A DNA stretch of 47,480 bases from Lachnospiraceae bacterium (GTDB lineage Bacteria > Bacillota > Clostridia > Lachnospirales > Lachnospiraceae): positions 1-47,480 of the forward strand of contig JAKSPD010000011.1 in NCBI GenBank assembly GCA_024405115.1. The letters are read 5' to 3'. The position numbers were made by a program, and so were the translations under genes. Below the pieces are notes generated by a model, which did not search any database, was not told the DNA's origin, and saw only the letters and a program-made list of their open reading frames with translations. Numbering within the stretch: position 1 is the first letter of the stretch; each line of letters opens with the position of its first letter. Positions 1 to 7,578 of the stretch are shown here, piece after piece.

Positions 1-143
<143 letters not shown>

Positions 144-167
144 TAGGACATCAGTTCAAAAATGTTA

Positions 168-196
168 TGGACATTACGGTATTATTGTGTTATACT
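168..196 (+). promoter_or_regulatory. Sigma-A type promoter for cvfB-like gene
   Basis: The sequence shows TGGACA (168-173), a 17-nt spacer and TATACT (191-196). The expected transcription start is near 203, so the cvfB-like reading frame cannot begin at the upstream ATG at 162, and the ATG at 237 is chosen. The same two hexamers at the same spacing occur upstream of secA at 37299-37327. Confidence 0.7.
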
Positions 197-236
197 CCGC
201 AGGTCTAAAAAAAAGAAAGATCAGGACGGAAAGACC

Positions 237-1481
237 ATGGAATCGGAGAGATATTACCCTTTTGAACACAAAAATGAAAAGAAAAATGACAGCGTTGTGA
301 ATGAAAATGCCGCAGCGTCTTCTTCTGTTACGGGAAAAGGCAGACGTGGAGGCAATTCTGCGGCGTCAATAGTTGTCCATTCAGGAAAAACCACTGAAAG
401 GGCCGAAAGCTACGCCAGAAGGCATTCTGAGGAGAACAGGACACCTGGCGACAGGAAAAGCTTCTCACGCGACAGGAAAGATGATTTCCACCAGGACAGG
501 AAGGATGATTTTCACCGTGGCAGGAGAGATGACTTCCACCGGGACAGAAGGGATGATTTCCAGCGCGATGGAAAAGAAGGCTTCAGACATGACAGAAAAG
601 ATGATTTTCATCGCGAAAGAACATCAGATGTCAATGCCGGCAGAAGAATGACGCTTACGGTTATTGAAAACACTGAATATGGCAGCTTCTTAAAGCTCAC
701 GGAAGATAAAAAGGTGCTTCTCCCGTTTGCTGAGATGACTGAAAGGCCTTCAGTGGGAGACGAAATCAGTGTTACCCTTTACGAGGACAAGGGAAACCGC
801 CTTACGGCTACCATGAGGACTCCCATTTTAAAGGAGGGCGAAACAGGCGTACTCAGTGTGGCAGCTGTTACAAAGATCGGTGTTTTTGTTGATAACGGAA
901 TGCCGAAGCAGATACTTATACCCTTCAGGGAGCTTCTGCATACTCCTTCAGTGGGCGATGAGGTGCTTGTTTATCTTTATACTGATAAATCTGGCCGTGA
1001 GGCCGGAACCATGCGTGTATACAGACATCTTCTTCGCGAAAGCGGATACACTGAAGGCGATCGCGTAGAAGGTTTTGTATATGAGATAAACGATGACCTC
1101 GGGGTTTTTGTGGCAGTTGATTATAAGTATTACGGACTTATCCCCAAGGCCGAATATTTTGGAAACCTTAAGTACGGTGACAGGGTAGAGGCAAGGGTAT
1201 CCAAAATAAGAAGTGACGGGAAAATGGACCTTCTTATGCGCGAAAAGCTTCACATGACCACCAACAGGGATGCGAACCTTATACTGGAAGAACTTAAAAA
1301 GCAGGGAGGAACCCTTCCGTATGCTGACAAAGCTGATGCGGATACAGTGAAGGAGGCTTTCTCGATGAGTAAGAACCAGTTTAAGAGGGCTCTGGGCTGC
1401 CTCTATAAAAAGCGGCTGGTTGAAATAGACAGGGAGAATGATACGGTAAAGCTGATCATCCGGTTTAAGACAGAGGGGTGA
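237..1481 (+). CDS. cvfB: CvfB/YitL-like S1-domain RNA-binding protein with N-terminal octapeptide repeats
   Basis: This 414-residue protein has three S1-like OB folds at about residues 138-200, 200-265 and 268-338, and a winged-helix-like C-terminus at about 345-410 (DANLILEELKKQGG...). This is the architecture of the CvfB/YitL family, cytoplasmic RNA-binding proteins that affect virulence-gene expression in Staphylococcus and Streptococcus. The usual family length is near 280-300, so roughly the first 130 residues here are an added, highly charged extension containing six octapeptide repeats (471-614). The start at 237 is chosen because a promoter lies at 168-196 and a purine-rich stretch precedes this ATG. 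It is followed 2 nt later by mntP, probably in one transcript. The family assignment is firm; the role of the extension is unknown. Confidence 0.8.
   Translation: MESERYYPFEHKNEKKNDSVVNENAAASSSVTGKGRRGGNSAASIVVHSGKTTERAESYARRHSEENRTPGDRKSFSRDRKDDFHQDRKDDFHRGRRDDFHRDRRDDFQRDGKEGFRHDRKDDFHRERTSDVNAGRRMTLTVIENTEYGSFLKLTEDKKVLLPFAEMTERPSVGDEISVTLYEDKGNRLTATMRTPILKEGETGVLSVAAVTKIGVFVDNGMPKQILIPFRELLHTPSVGDEVLVYLYTDKSGREAGTMRVYRHLLRESGYTEGDRVEGFVYEINDDLGVFVAVDYKYYGLIPKAEYFGNLKYGDRVEARVSKIRSDGKMDLLMREKLHMTTNRDANLILEELKKQGGTLPYADKADADTVKEAFSMSKNQFKRALGCLYKKRLVEIDRENDTVKLIIRFKTEG
471..614 (+). repeat. Six 24-bp coding repeats (octapeptide DRKDDFHR-like)
   Basis: Six in-frame units of 24 bp encode DRKDDFHQ, DRKDDFHR, GRRDDFHR, DRRDDFQR, DGKEGFRH and DRKDDFHR, residues 79-126 of the cvfB-like protein. 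A degenerate unit (ERTSDVNA) follows and a related heptapeptide precedes. The mixed Arg/Asp/Phe/His composition suggests a disordered nucleic-acid-binding or condensate-prone segment. That reading is an inference. Confidence 0.9.
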
Positions 1482-1483
1482 TT

Positions 1484-2068
1484 ATGGAGTGGAATCTTTT
1501 ATTCTTTCTTAACAGCGTGCTTTTCGGAATAGGGCTGGCAATGGATGCTTTTTCCGTTTCAATGGCAAACGGGCTGAACGAACCGAAAATGCATCTTAAG
1601 AGGGAAATGCTGATAGCCGGGACGTTCTGCTTTTACCAGATAATAATGCCTCTTATCGGATGGTTCTGCGTAAGGTCCGTGGCAAGCCTTTTTGAGTCTT
1701 TCCAGAAATTCATTCCGTGGATAGCGCTGCTTCTTCTTCTGTATATTGGCGGAAAAATGCTGATAGAAGGAATCAGGAATAAGGCTGAAGTGGAAGAGGC
1801 CGCTGCCGTGGGATTCGGCGGTCTTATGATACAGGGAATAGCAACATCAATAGATGCGCTTTCCGTCGGATTTACTATTGCAGACCTTAACGCCGTCATG
1901 GCTGTTACGGAAGCTGTAATCATCGGAGTAGTGACTTTTTTTATCTGTATGGCCGGTCTTAGGATAGGAAAGGCATGTGGGACAAAGCTTTCCGGAAAAG
2001 CCTCCATTCTCGGGGGTGTAATACTTATCGCTATCGGCATTGAGATTTTTATAAAAGGTGTTTTCTAA
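1484..2068 (+). CDS. mntP: Manganese efflux pump MntP
   Basis: This 194-residue integral membrane protein exports Mn(II) from the cytoplasm. It has the six-helix, two-repeat architecture of the MntP (DUF204) family. The two conserved acidic motifs are MDAFSVSMANG (Asp21) in the first repeat and SIDALSVGF (Asp124) in the second, matching the essential intramembrane aspartates of E. coli MntP. The ATG at 1484 is preferred over the in-frame GTG at 1478 because GAGGGG lies just upstream with normal spacing. It is the second gene of the cvfB-mntP transcript. There is no yybP-ykoY-type Mn riboswitch immediately upstream, because the preceding DNA is coding, so regulation by Mn is not visible here. 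Confidence 0.92.
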   Translation: MEWNLLFFLNSVLFGIGLAMDAFSVSMANGLNEPKMHLKREMLIAGTFCFYQIIMPLIGWFCVRSVASLFESFQKFIPWIALLLLLYIGGKMLIEGIRNKAEVEEAAAVGFGGLMIQGIATSIDALSVGFTIADLNAVMAVTEAVIIGVVTFFICMAGLRIGKACGTKLSGKASILGGVILIAIGIEIFIKGVF

Positions 2069-2074
2069 AACTAT

Positions 2075-2168
2075 TGCACAAATATCATTAACGTTTTTTA
2101 GCTATTTTACGCAAAGGTTGTTGCAATTCGTGTGAAATCGTTATAAAATGCAAAAAGATATTTGTGCA
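2075..2168. promoter_or_regulatory. 12-bp inverted repeat flanking the cdaR-like promoter (candidate operator pair)
   Basis: TGCACAAATATC at 2075-2086 and its exact reverse complement GATATTTGTGCA at 2157-2168 are separated by 70 nt. The right arm sits just downstream of the predicted -10 box and the left arm about 35 bp upstream of the -35 box. This arrangement fits a repressor that binds both arms and loops the DNA, most simply the adjacent PucR/CdaR-type regulator acting on itself. The repeat is seen directly; the function is inferred. Confidence 0.55.
2121..2149 (+). promoter_or_regulatory. Predicted promoter of the cdaR-ftsEX operon
   Basis: TTGCAA (2121-2126), a 17-nt spacer and TAAAAT (2144-2149) lie in the 138-nt gap after mntP. 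The predicted start is near 2156, immediately before the right arm of the inverted repeat. Confidence 0.5.
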
Positions 2169-2206
2169 TTTTTTATAATTATCGTTCGATAGAAACGGAG
2201 GATGTT

Positions 2207-3292
2207 ATGTTATCAGGGCAGATACTGCAGAGTACATTAGAGGATATTGCTTCCATTACCGGAGCTGGGGCTGCAATTTATGACGGTTCCGGAAAACAGG
2301 TTGGAATCAGTCAGGGATGCAGGGATATTCCGGAAAAAAGAATCCAGTCATTCTACAGGTCAGGACTTCGTGAACTTAAGGAATCCGATTTCTGTTTTGC
2401 TGCTTCAGTTGATGAGGCAGATACCATCTATACGGTGGCGGCAGATCTTGCAACCCCCAATGCAGAGATGACCCTGCGCCTTGTGACAAAGGAGCTTGAT
2501 GCGCTCATTGTCGCTTACAGGGAAAGGCTTGACAGGGACAATTTCATAAAGAACCTTATCCTTGATAACCTTCTTCAGATTGATATTTATAACAGGGCGA
2601 AGAAGCTCCATATAGACTTCAACGTAAAGAGGGCTGTCCTCATTGCGGAGTCAGAGGGCCATGAAAATACTGTCGGCGACATTGTAAGACAGTATACAGC
2701 CGGCTATTCAGGGGATTTTTATACGGCGGTTGATGAGAATAACATGGTCATTGTCCATGAAATTAAGGATGCGGAGAATTCCGCGGCTGAACTTGCCAGG
2801 TATGCCGGCGGAATCAGGAAACAGCTTGCGGACCTCGGGCTTTCACTGCGTGTGTCTTATGGTGCCGTAGTGGATGAAATCAAGGAGGTTTCAAAGTCAT
2901 TCAAGGAGGCAAAGCTTGCCCTTGATGTCGGAAAGATCTTCTACGAGGATAAGGATGTTGTCGCGTTCAACAACCTTGGAATCGGACGTCTTATTTACCA
3001 GCTTCCCCTCAATCTTTGCCGTATGTTCATAAAAGAGATATTCGGCGAGAAGACACCTGACCAGTTTGATAAGGAGACTCTTGTCACCATCAATAAGTTC
3101 TTTGAGAATAACCTTAATGTTTCAGAGACTTCAAGGCAGCTGTTCATTCACAGAAACACGCTGGTTTACCGTCTTGACAAGATCCAGAAGACCACGGGAC
3201 TTGATCTTCGGGCTTTTGACGATGCCATTACATTCAAGATTGCGCTTATGGTAGTCAAGTACATGGACTACATGAAGAAAATAGATTACTGA
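2207..3292 (+). CDS. PucR/CdaR-family transcriptional regulator
   Basis: This 361-residue protein has the order of domains seen in CdaR (sugar diacid) and PucR regulators. It has an N-terminal sensory region (about 1-130), a degenerate GGDEF-like middle (about 150-275) and a C-terminal helix-turn-helix of the PucR type at about 300-355. The HTH includes NVSETSRQLFIHRNTLVYRL, whose HRNTLxYRL core is diagnostic. The ATG at 2207 follows GGAGG at normal spacing. Its TGA overlaps the ATG of ftsE by one base, so it is the first gene of a division operon. The inducer is not evident, and a sugar-diacid function should not be assumed in this context. Autoregulation through the inverted repeat at 2075/2157 is plausible. 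Confidence 0.8.
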   Translation: MLSGQILQSTLEDIASITGAGAAIYDGSGKQVGISQGCRDIPEKRIQSFYRSGLRELKESDFCFAASVDEADTIYTVAADLATPNAEMTLRLVTKELDALIVAYRERLDRDNFIKNLILDNLLQIDIYNRAKKLHIDFNVKRAVLIAESEGHENTVGDIVRQYTAGYSGDFYTAVDENNMVIVHEIKDAENSAAELARYAGGIRKQLADLGLSLRVSYGAVVDEIKEVSKSFKEAKLALDVGKIFYEDKDVVAFNNLGIGRLIYQLPLNLCRMFIKEIFGEKTPDQFDKETLVTINKFFENNLNVSETSRQLFIHRNTLVYRLDKIQKTTGLDLRAFDDAITFKIALMVVKYMDYMKKIDY

Positions 3293-4062
3293 TGATCAGA
3301 TTCAGAAATGTAAGTAAAACATATGAAACAGGTTCGAGGGCTGTAAAAAACCTCTGCCTGACCATTGATGACGGGGAATTCGTATTCATAGCCGGTAAAT
3401 CCGGCTCAGGGAAGTCCACCGTCATTAAACTTATTACCGGGGAACTTAAGGCCACGGAAGGAATAATCGAAGTTAACGGAACTAATCTTCTTACTATAAA
3501 AAAAAGGGACATCCCGCAGTATAGAAGACATCTCGGCGTCGTTTTTCAGGATTTCAGGTTACTCAATGACAGAAATGTATATGAAAACATTGCTTTTGCG
3601 CAGCGTGTCATAGGTGCGTCTAATTCTGAAATAAAAAAGAACGTGGCTGACATGCTCAGGCTTACGGGACTTTCTGCAAAGTATCAGAACATGCCATATG
3701 AACTGTCAGGCGGTGAGCAGCAGCGCACGGCCATAGCCAGGGCTCTCATCAACAGACCGGACATCATACTTGCTGATGAGCCCACCGGAAATCTTGATGA
3801 GCAGAATTCCGAAGAGATAATGAAGCTCCTTTACAGGATCAACAGGATGGGCACGACGGTGATCGTCGTGACGCATTCAAGGAAGATCATTGAAACCAGT
3901 GGAAAGCGTGTCATATATATGGACCGTGGTACGATAGTTGACGATATTCCCGGGGAGGAAGGTCATATTTACGGAATGTATGACCCGCTGCCACAGGAAA
4001 AAAAGAGAGGGCGTTCAAGAAGAAGACCTCAGGACGAGGATGAGTCAGGAGGTCTTTCGTGA
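3292..4062 (+). CDS. ftsE: Cell-division ABC ATPase FtsE
   Basis: FtsE is the cytoplasmic ATPase of the FtsEX complex, which uses ATP hydrolysis to switch on peptidoglycan hydrolases at the septum. The protein shows Walker [10 protein letters not shown] (residues 35-43), the ABC signature LSGGEQQR, Walker B with ADEPTGNLD, and a switch histidine in VVVTHS. At 256 residues it is about 28 longer than a typical FtsE. The extra part is a charged C-terminal tail ([18 protein letters not shown]) of unknown role. The gene begins on the last base of the upstream regulator stop codon and overlaps ftsX by 4 nt, so the two are translationally coupled. Confidence 0.95.
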   Translation: MIRFRNVSKTYETGSRAVKNLCLTIDDGEFVFIAGKSGSGKSTVIKLITGELKATEGIIEVNGTNLLTIKKRDIPQYRRHLGVVFQDFRLLNDRNVYENIAFAQRVIGASNSEIKKNVADMLRLTGLSAKYQNMPYELSGGEQQRTAIARALINRPDIILADEPTGNLDEQNSEEIMKLLYRINRMGTTVIVVTHSRKIIETSGKRVIYMDRGTIVDDIPGEEGHIYGMYDPLPQEKKRGRSRRRPQDEDESGGLS

Positions 4063-4982
4063 ATACTTTTATTTACTGCATCAAACAGGGCTTCCGCAAT
4101 TTCTTCAGGAACTCGATTTTCTCCATTGCATCGGTGGCAACCGTAAGCGCCTGCATTTTCCTTTTCTGCATGTTCCTTGCCCTGGCGGAGAATCTTCAGA
4201 GCATCGTAAGGAAGGCTGAGACTAATGTGGGAATTACGGTTTTCTTTAAGGAAAGCATGACTGAATCTGAAAAGAAAGCGCTTAGGGAACGCATTTCCGA
4301 AAGGGAAGGCGTCGGTGAGGTTCGCTATATTTCTGCCGATGAGGCATGGGAAAGCTTCCAGAAGGAGTATTTCGGAGACAGGGCTTCTGAACTTTCGGAT
4401 GCTTTTAACGGCGATAATCCGCTTGCGGATTCAGATTCTTTTGAAATTTTCATGAAGAACATCGAGGATCAGGACGGGATGGTGGCGTTTCTTTCGGAAC
4501 TTCCTGAGATAAGGGACATTAATTACGCAAATACTGTTGTTAATGCACTCAAAAAGGTAAACCGTGGAATCTACGGACTGTCCGCGATAATAATCGGCAT
4601 CCTGTTCGCCGTTTCCATTTTCCTCATAAGCAACACAATAAGCGTCGCTGCTGCAATGAGGCGCAGGGAAAACGAAATCATGCGTCTTATAGGCGCAACA
4701 AATTACATGATAAGGTCTCCATTTGTCGTTGAAGGCGTCATAATAGGAACCCTGGGCGCACTCATACCGCTGGCCGGGATATACTATACATATAAAAGGG
4801 TCACGGAATGGATGCTTTCACAGGTAAGCGCAATTTCCTCCTCAGGGGCTTTCAAGGAGATAATGGATCTTATACCGGTTTCGGAAATCTTTCCGACCAT
4901 GCTCTGTGCAGGTCTTATACTGGGAGTACTGATGGGATTTATCGTCTCAAGAATTACGATAAGGAAGCACTTAAAGGTATGA
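4059..4982 (+). CDS. ftsX: Cell-division permease-like protein FtsX
   Basis: FtsX is the membrane partner of FtsE and passes the conformational signal across the membrane to an extracellular cell-wall hydrolase. The 307-residue protein has an N-terminal transmembrane helix (about 21-44), a large extracellular loop (about 50-165) and three C-terminal helices (about 172-195, 220-245 and 272-298), the standard FtsX topology. The start codon is GTG inside the end of ftsE (4-nt overlap). Its own stop overlaps the ATG of the M23 peptidase by 4 nt. The tight coupling with a coiled-coil hydrolase supports a direct functional link. Confidence 0.95.
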   Translation: MNTFIYCIKQGFRNFFRNSIFSIASVATVSACIFLFCMFLALAENLQSIVRKAETNVGITVFFKESMTESEKKALRERISEREGVGEVRYISADEAWESFQKEYFGDRASELSDAFNGDNPLADSDSFEIFMKNIEDQDGMVAFLSELPEIRDINYANTVVNALKKVNRGIYGLSAIIIGILFAVSIFLISNTISVAAAMRRRENEIMRLIGATNYMIRSPFVVEGVIIGTLGALIPLAGIYYTYKRVTEWMLSQVSAISSSGAFKEIMDLIPVSEIFPTMLCAGLILGVLMGFIVSRITIRKHLKV

Positions 4983-6235
4983 CGGGACGGAATCTGAAAA
5001 AGAAAATCTGTGTCATTCTTCTTTCGGGAGCTGTTATCTGTACTGTCGGAAGTTTTCCGGGCATGGCCGTCAATTCGGAAATAGCGGCTTCCCAGCAGAA
5101 AATCAGCAGCAATAAGGAAAAAATTGCCGCCCTGCAGCAGAAGGAGTCAGACCTCAAAAACAGGGTGTCTGAGCTTAAAAACCTGAAAAACGATGCCGCT
5201 GCATATATCGAGGAGCTTGACAGGGAACAGGACGAACTGACGGAAAGCATAATCTCCCTGGAAGAGGACATTAAAAAGACACAGGAAGAGATTACAATAA
5301 CGGAAAATGAACTTGAGGAGGCAACTGATCTTCTGAGAGGACAGTATGCATCCATGAAGCTCCGTATCAGGTACATGTATGAATCAGGAAATTCTGATTT
5401 TCTTGATTCACTTCTCGGAGCCGGTTCAGTTGCTGATATCCTGAATTCAGTGGAGTATGTGCAGAAGGTAACTGCATATGACCGTGCCAAACTTGAGAGC
5501 TTTGCTGAGGCCAAAAAGGCCGTAGAGGAGAAAAAAGAGGAACTGTCCACGGAACTTCTGCTCCTAAACGAACAGGAGGCCGCACTTAACGGTGAGAAGG
5601 CACAGGTGGAGGAACTTCTTGCAGCCAAGTCCTCTGAACTGCAGGCATATGAGGCAAAGATAGATGCTGCTAAGAATGAGATAAACGCGATTGAGGTGGA
5701 TGCGGCAGCATTACAGAAAGCAATCAAACAGGAAGAGAACAATATTGCCGCCATAGAGGCAGAACTGAGAAGAAAAGAGGAAGAGGCGAAAAAGAAAGCT
5801 GAAAGCGAAGGACGGACTTACGAGACTAAATCGATCGGAAACATCAGTTTCATGTGGCCGGTTCCCTCTTCGGGAAGGGTGACTTCCTACTTCGGGAGCC
5901 GTGAGGCGCCCGTAGCCGGGGCTTCGACCTCGCACAAGGGAATAGACATCGGGGCAGGCAGCGGAAGTGACATCAAGGCTGCAGCGGGAGGATCGGTAGT
6001 TATCGCAACATATTCCTCATCAGCCGGAAATTACATAATGATCAGTCATGGAGGCGGTGTGTACACTGTGTACATGCACATGAAATCCATGGCGGTCAGC
6101 GAAGGGGATGAGGTCTCAAAAGGACAGGTCATCGGATACGTGGGAAGTACCGGCTATTCGACAGGCCCGCACCTTCATTTTGGAATCCGTGTCGACGGAA
6201 GCTACGTTGATCCTTTGGATTACGTTTCACCCTAA
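4979..6235 (+). CDS. Secreted coiled-coil M23 (LytM) peptidoglycan endopeptidase, probable FtsEX effector
   Basis: This 418-residue exported protein resembles EnvC and other FtsEX-controlled hydrolases. It has an N-terminal signal peptide (about 1-30, KKKICVILLSGAVICTVGSF), a long coiled coil rich in Glu, Lys and Ala (about 35-275) and a C-terminal M23 domain (about 295-418). The zinc ligands are present: HKGID gives His319 and Asp323, and HLHFG gives His398 and His400, so unlike EnvC this domain should be catalytically competent. The ATG at 4979 overlaps the ftsX stop and is directly followed by the signal peptide, so upstream in-frame starts inside ftsX are rejected. The coiled coil probably docks on the FtsX loop and holds the enzyme in check. 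That control is inferred from family knowledge. Confidence 0.9.
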   Translation: MTGRNLKKKICVILLSGAVICTVGSFPGMAVNSEIAASQQKISSNKEKIAALQQKESDLKNRVSELKNLKNDAAAYIEELDREQDELTESIISLEEDIKKTQEEITITENELEEATDLLRGQYASMKLRIRYMYESGNSDFLDSLLGAGSVADILNSVEYVQKVTAYDRAKLESFAEAKKAVEEKKEELSTELLLLNEQEAALNGEKAQVEELLAAKSSELQAYEAKIDAAKNEINAIEVDAAALQKAIKQEENNIAAIEAELRRKEEEAKKKAESEGRTYETKSIGNISFMWPVPSSGRVTSYFGSREAPVAGASTSHKGIDIGAGSGSDIKAAAGGSVVIATYSSSAGNYIMISHGGGVYTVYMHMKSMAVSEGDEVSKGQVIGYVGSTGYSTGPHLHFGIRVDGSYVDPLDYVSP

Positions 6236-6240
6236 GGAAT

Positions 6241-7578
6241 ATGGAAGAAATCAAAGAAAAGAAACATAACTGGAAATTCTTTGCGGGCATTGCAATCGGC
6301 ATGGTGCTGATGGTGGCCGGATGGTTTTTGTATAAGGGATATTACACCGTGAACCTTCCCATAGTAGGCATGGTGACAGTAAAGCTTCCGACTTATTCGC
6401 TGTTTCACAATGATGATCCTGAAAAGATAGACCAGAAGGAACTGATAAGGAAGGTCGATGAAATCGAGCATTACCTTGACAGTGAATACATTTATGAACG
6501 TGATTCAAAGAAACTTCTGGATGCAGCCTGCGAGGGCATCTTTAACGAACTTAAAGGAGAGGACCCTTATGCCGATTATTATTCTGCAGAAGAATATAAG
6601 TCATCACTTGAAAGCTGGCAGGGTAAATATAAGGGAATCGGTGTTTATATAACAAAGGATGAAGTGACCGGGGGAATGCAGGTGGTGCGCCCCATACCCG
6701 GGGGACCTGCGGAAGAAGCCGGAATCAGGAATGGTGACATCATAATCAAGGCTGATGATTTTGACATTCGCGGCCTTTCGCTTGACGACGCTGCTGATAA
6801 TCACATTAAGGGCGAAGTCGGTACGTCGGTAAAGCTTACAATCCTTCGTGGAACCGAAGAGATAGAGATGATGGTGGAACGCCGTGAACTGGACAGTGAA
6901 ACGGTATTTCCGTCCGTGATCGAATATGACGGCAGGACTTACGGATACGTATACATAAGCCAGTTTGAGGGTTCGACGTACGGTAACTTCATTAAGACGG
7001 TCGACAGCTTTACAGGGAAGTCAGTTGACGGAATGGTCATCGATCTCCGTGACAACCCGGGCGGTGACATGAACGTATGCCTGAACATGGCTGACTACCT
7101 TCTTCCTGACGACATCGGAACATATACCGGAAGCGAGGCCTCAACCCTTAAGACGGGAAGAACGCTGCTGCTTACAATAAGGACGAAGACGTCAGGTGAT
7201 TCATGCTATTATGGTATTGACGGGCATTCTAATGACATCCCCGTAATAGTACTGGTAAATGAGAATTCTGCCTCGGCATCCGAGATATTTACCGGCGTCA
7301 TGATGAGCTACGGGTATCCCTCCCTTGGAAAGATCACTTATGGAAAAGGTATTGTGCAAACTGTAAGAATGCTTTATGATATGTCCGGAATAAAGTATAC
7401 TTCGGGAGAATACATACTGCCTGATTCTTCAAGAATCCACGGAAAAGGTATCACTCCTGAGTTTATCGTGGAGGAATCCGAGGAGTTCCTGGAAAAGGGA
7501 GCAGATGCGGAGAATCCGGATCCTGAAATCGATAATCAGCTTTGCGAAGCTTTGAAAATATTGGGAGAAAAGAAATGA
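6241..7578 (+). CDS. ctpA: Membrane-anchored S41 C-terminal processing protease
   Basis: This 445-residue protein is a CtpA/CtpB-type serine protease. A single N-terminal transmembrane helix (about 12-32) anchors it with the catalytic part outside. It has a helical N-domain, a PDZ domain (about 115-200, with GGMQVVRPIPGGPAEEAGI) and an S41 core. The catalytic Ser345 lies in ENSASASEIF and the Lys369 general base in YGKGIVQT, the normal pair for this family. It sits 6 nt after the M23 peptidase and overlaps hisS by 4 nt. In other bacteria Ctp proteases process or degrade cell-wall hydrolases, so a role in limiting the adjacent M23 enzyme is an attractive inference. AAGGA precedes the ATG. Confidence 0.9.
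   Translation: MEEIKEKKHNWKFFAGIAIGMVLMVAGWFLYKGYYTVNLPIVGMVTVKLPTYSLFHNDDPEKIDQKELIRKVDEIEHYLDSEYIYERDSKKLLDAACEGIFNELKGEDPYADYYSAEEYKSSLESWQGKYKGIGVYITKDEVTGGMQVVRPIPGGPAEEAGIRNGDIIIKADDFDIRGLSLDDAADNHIKGEVGTSVKLTILRGTEEIEMMVERRELDSETVFPSVIEYDGRTYGYVYISQFEGSTYGNFIKTVDSFTGKSVDGMVIDLRDNPGGDMNVCLNMADYLLPDDIGTYTGSEASTLKTGRTLLLTIRTKTSGDSCYYGIDGHSNDIPVIVLVNENSASASEIFTGVMMSYGYPSLGKITYGKGIVQTVRMLYDMSGIKYTSGEYILPDSSRIHGKGITPEFIVEESEEFLEKGADAENPDPEIDNQLCEALKILGEKK

Noticed and set aside
162-236. ATG at 162 as start of the cvfB-like gene
   Set aside because: It overlaps a good promoter (168-196); transcription would begin after it. The ATG at 237 has an upstream purine-rich site.
4954-5754. Minus-strand ORF of 266 codons opposite the M23 coiled coil
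   Set aside because: It is a Ser/Ala-rich shadow of the Glu/Lys/Leu-rich coiled coil.
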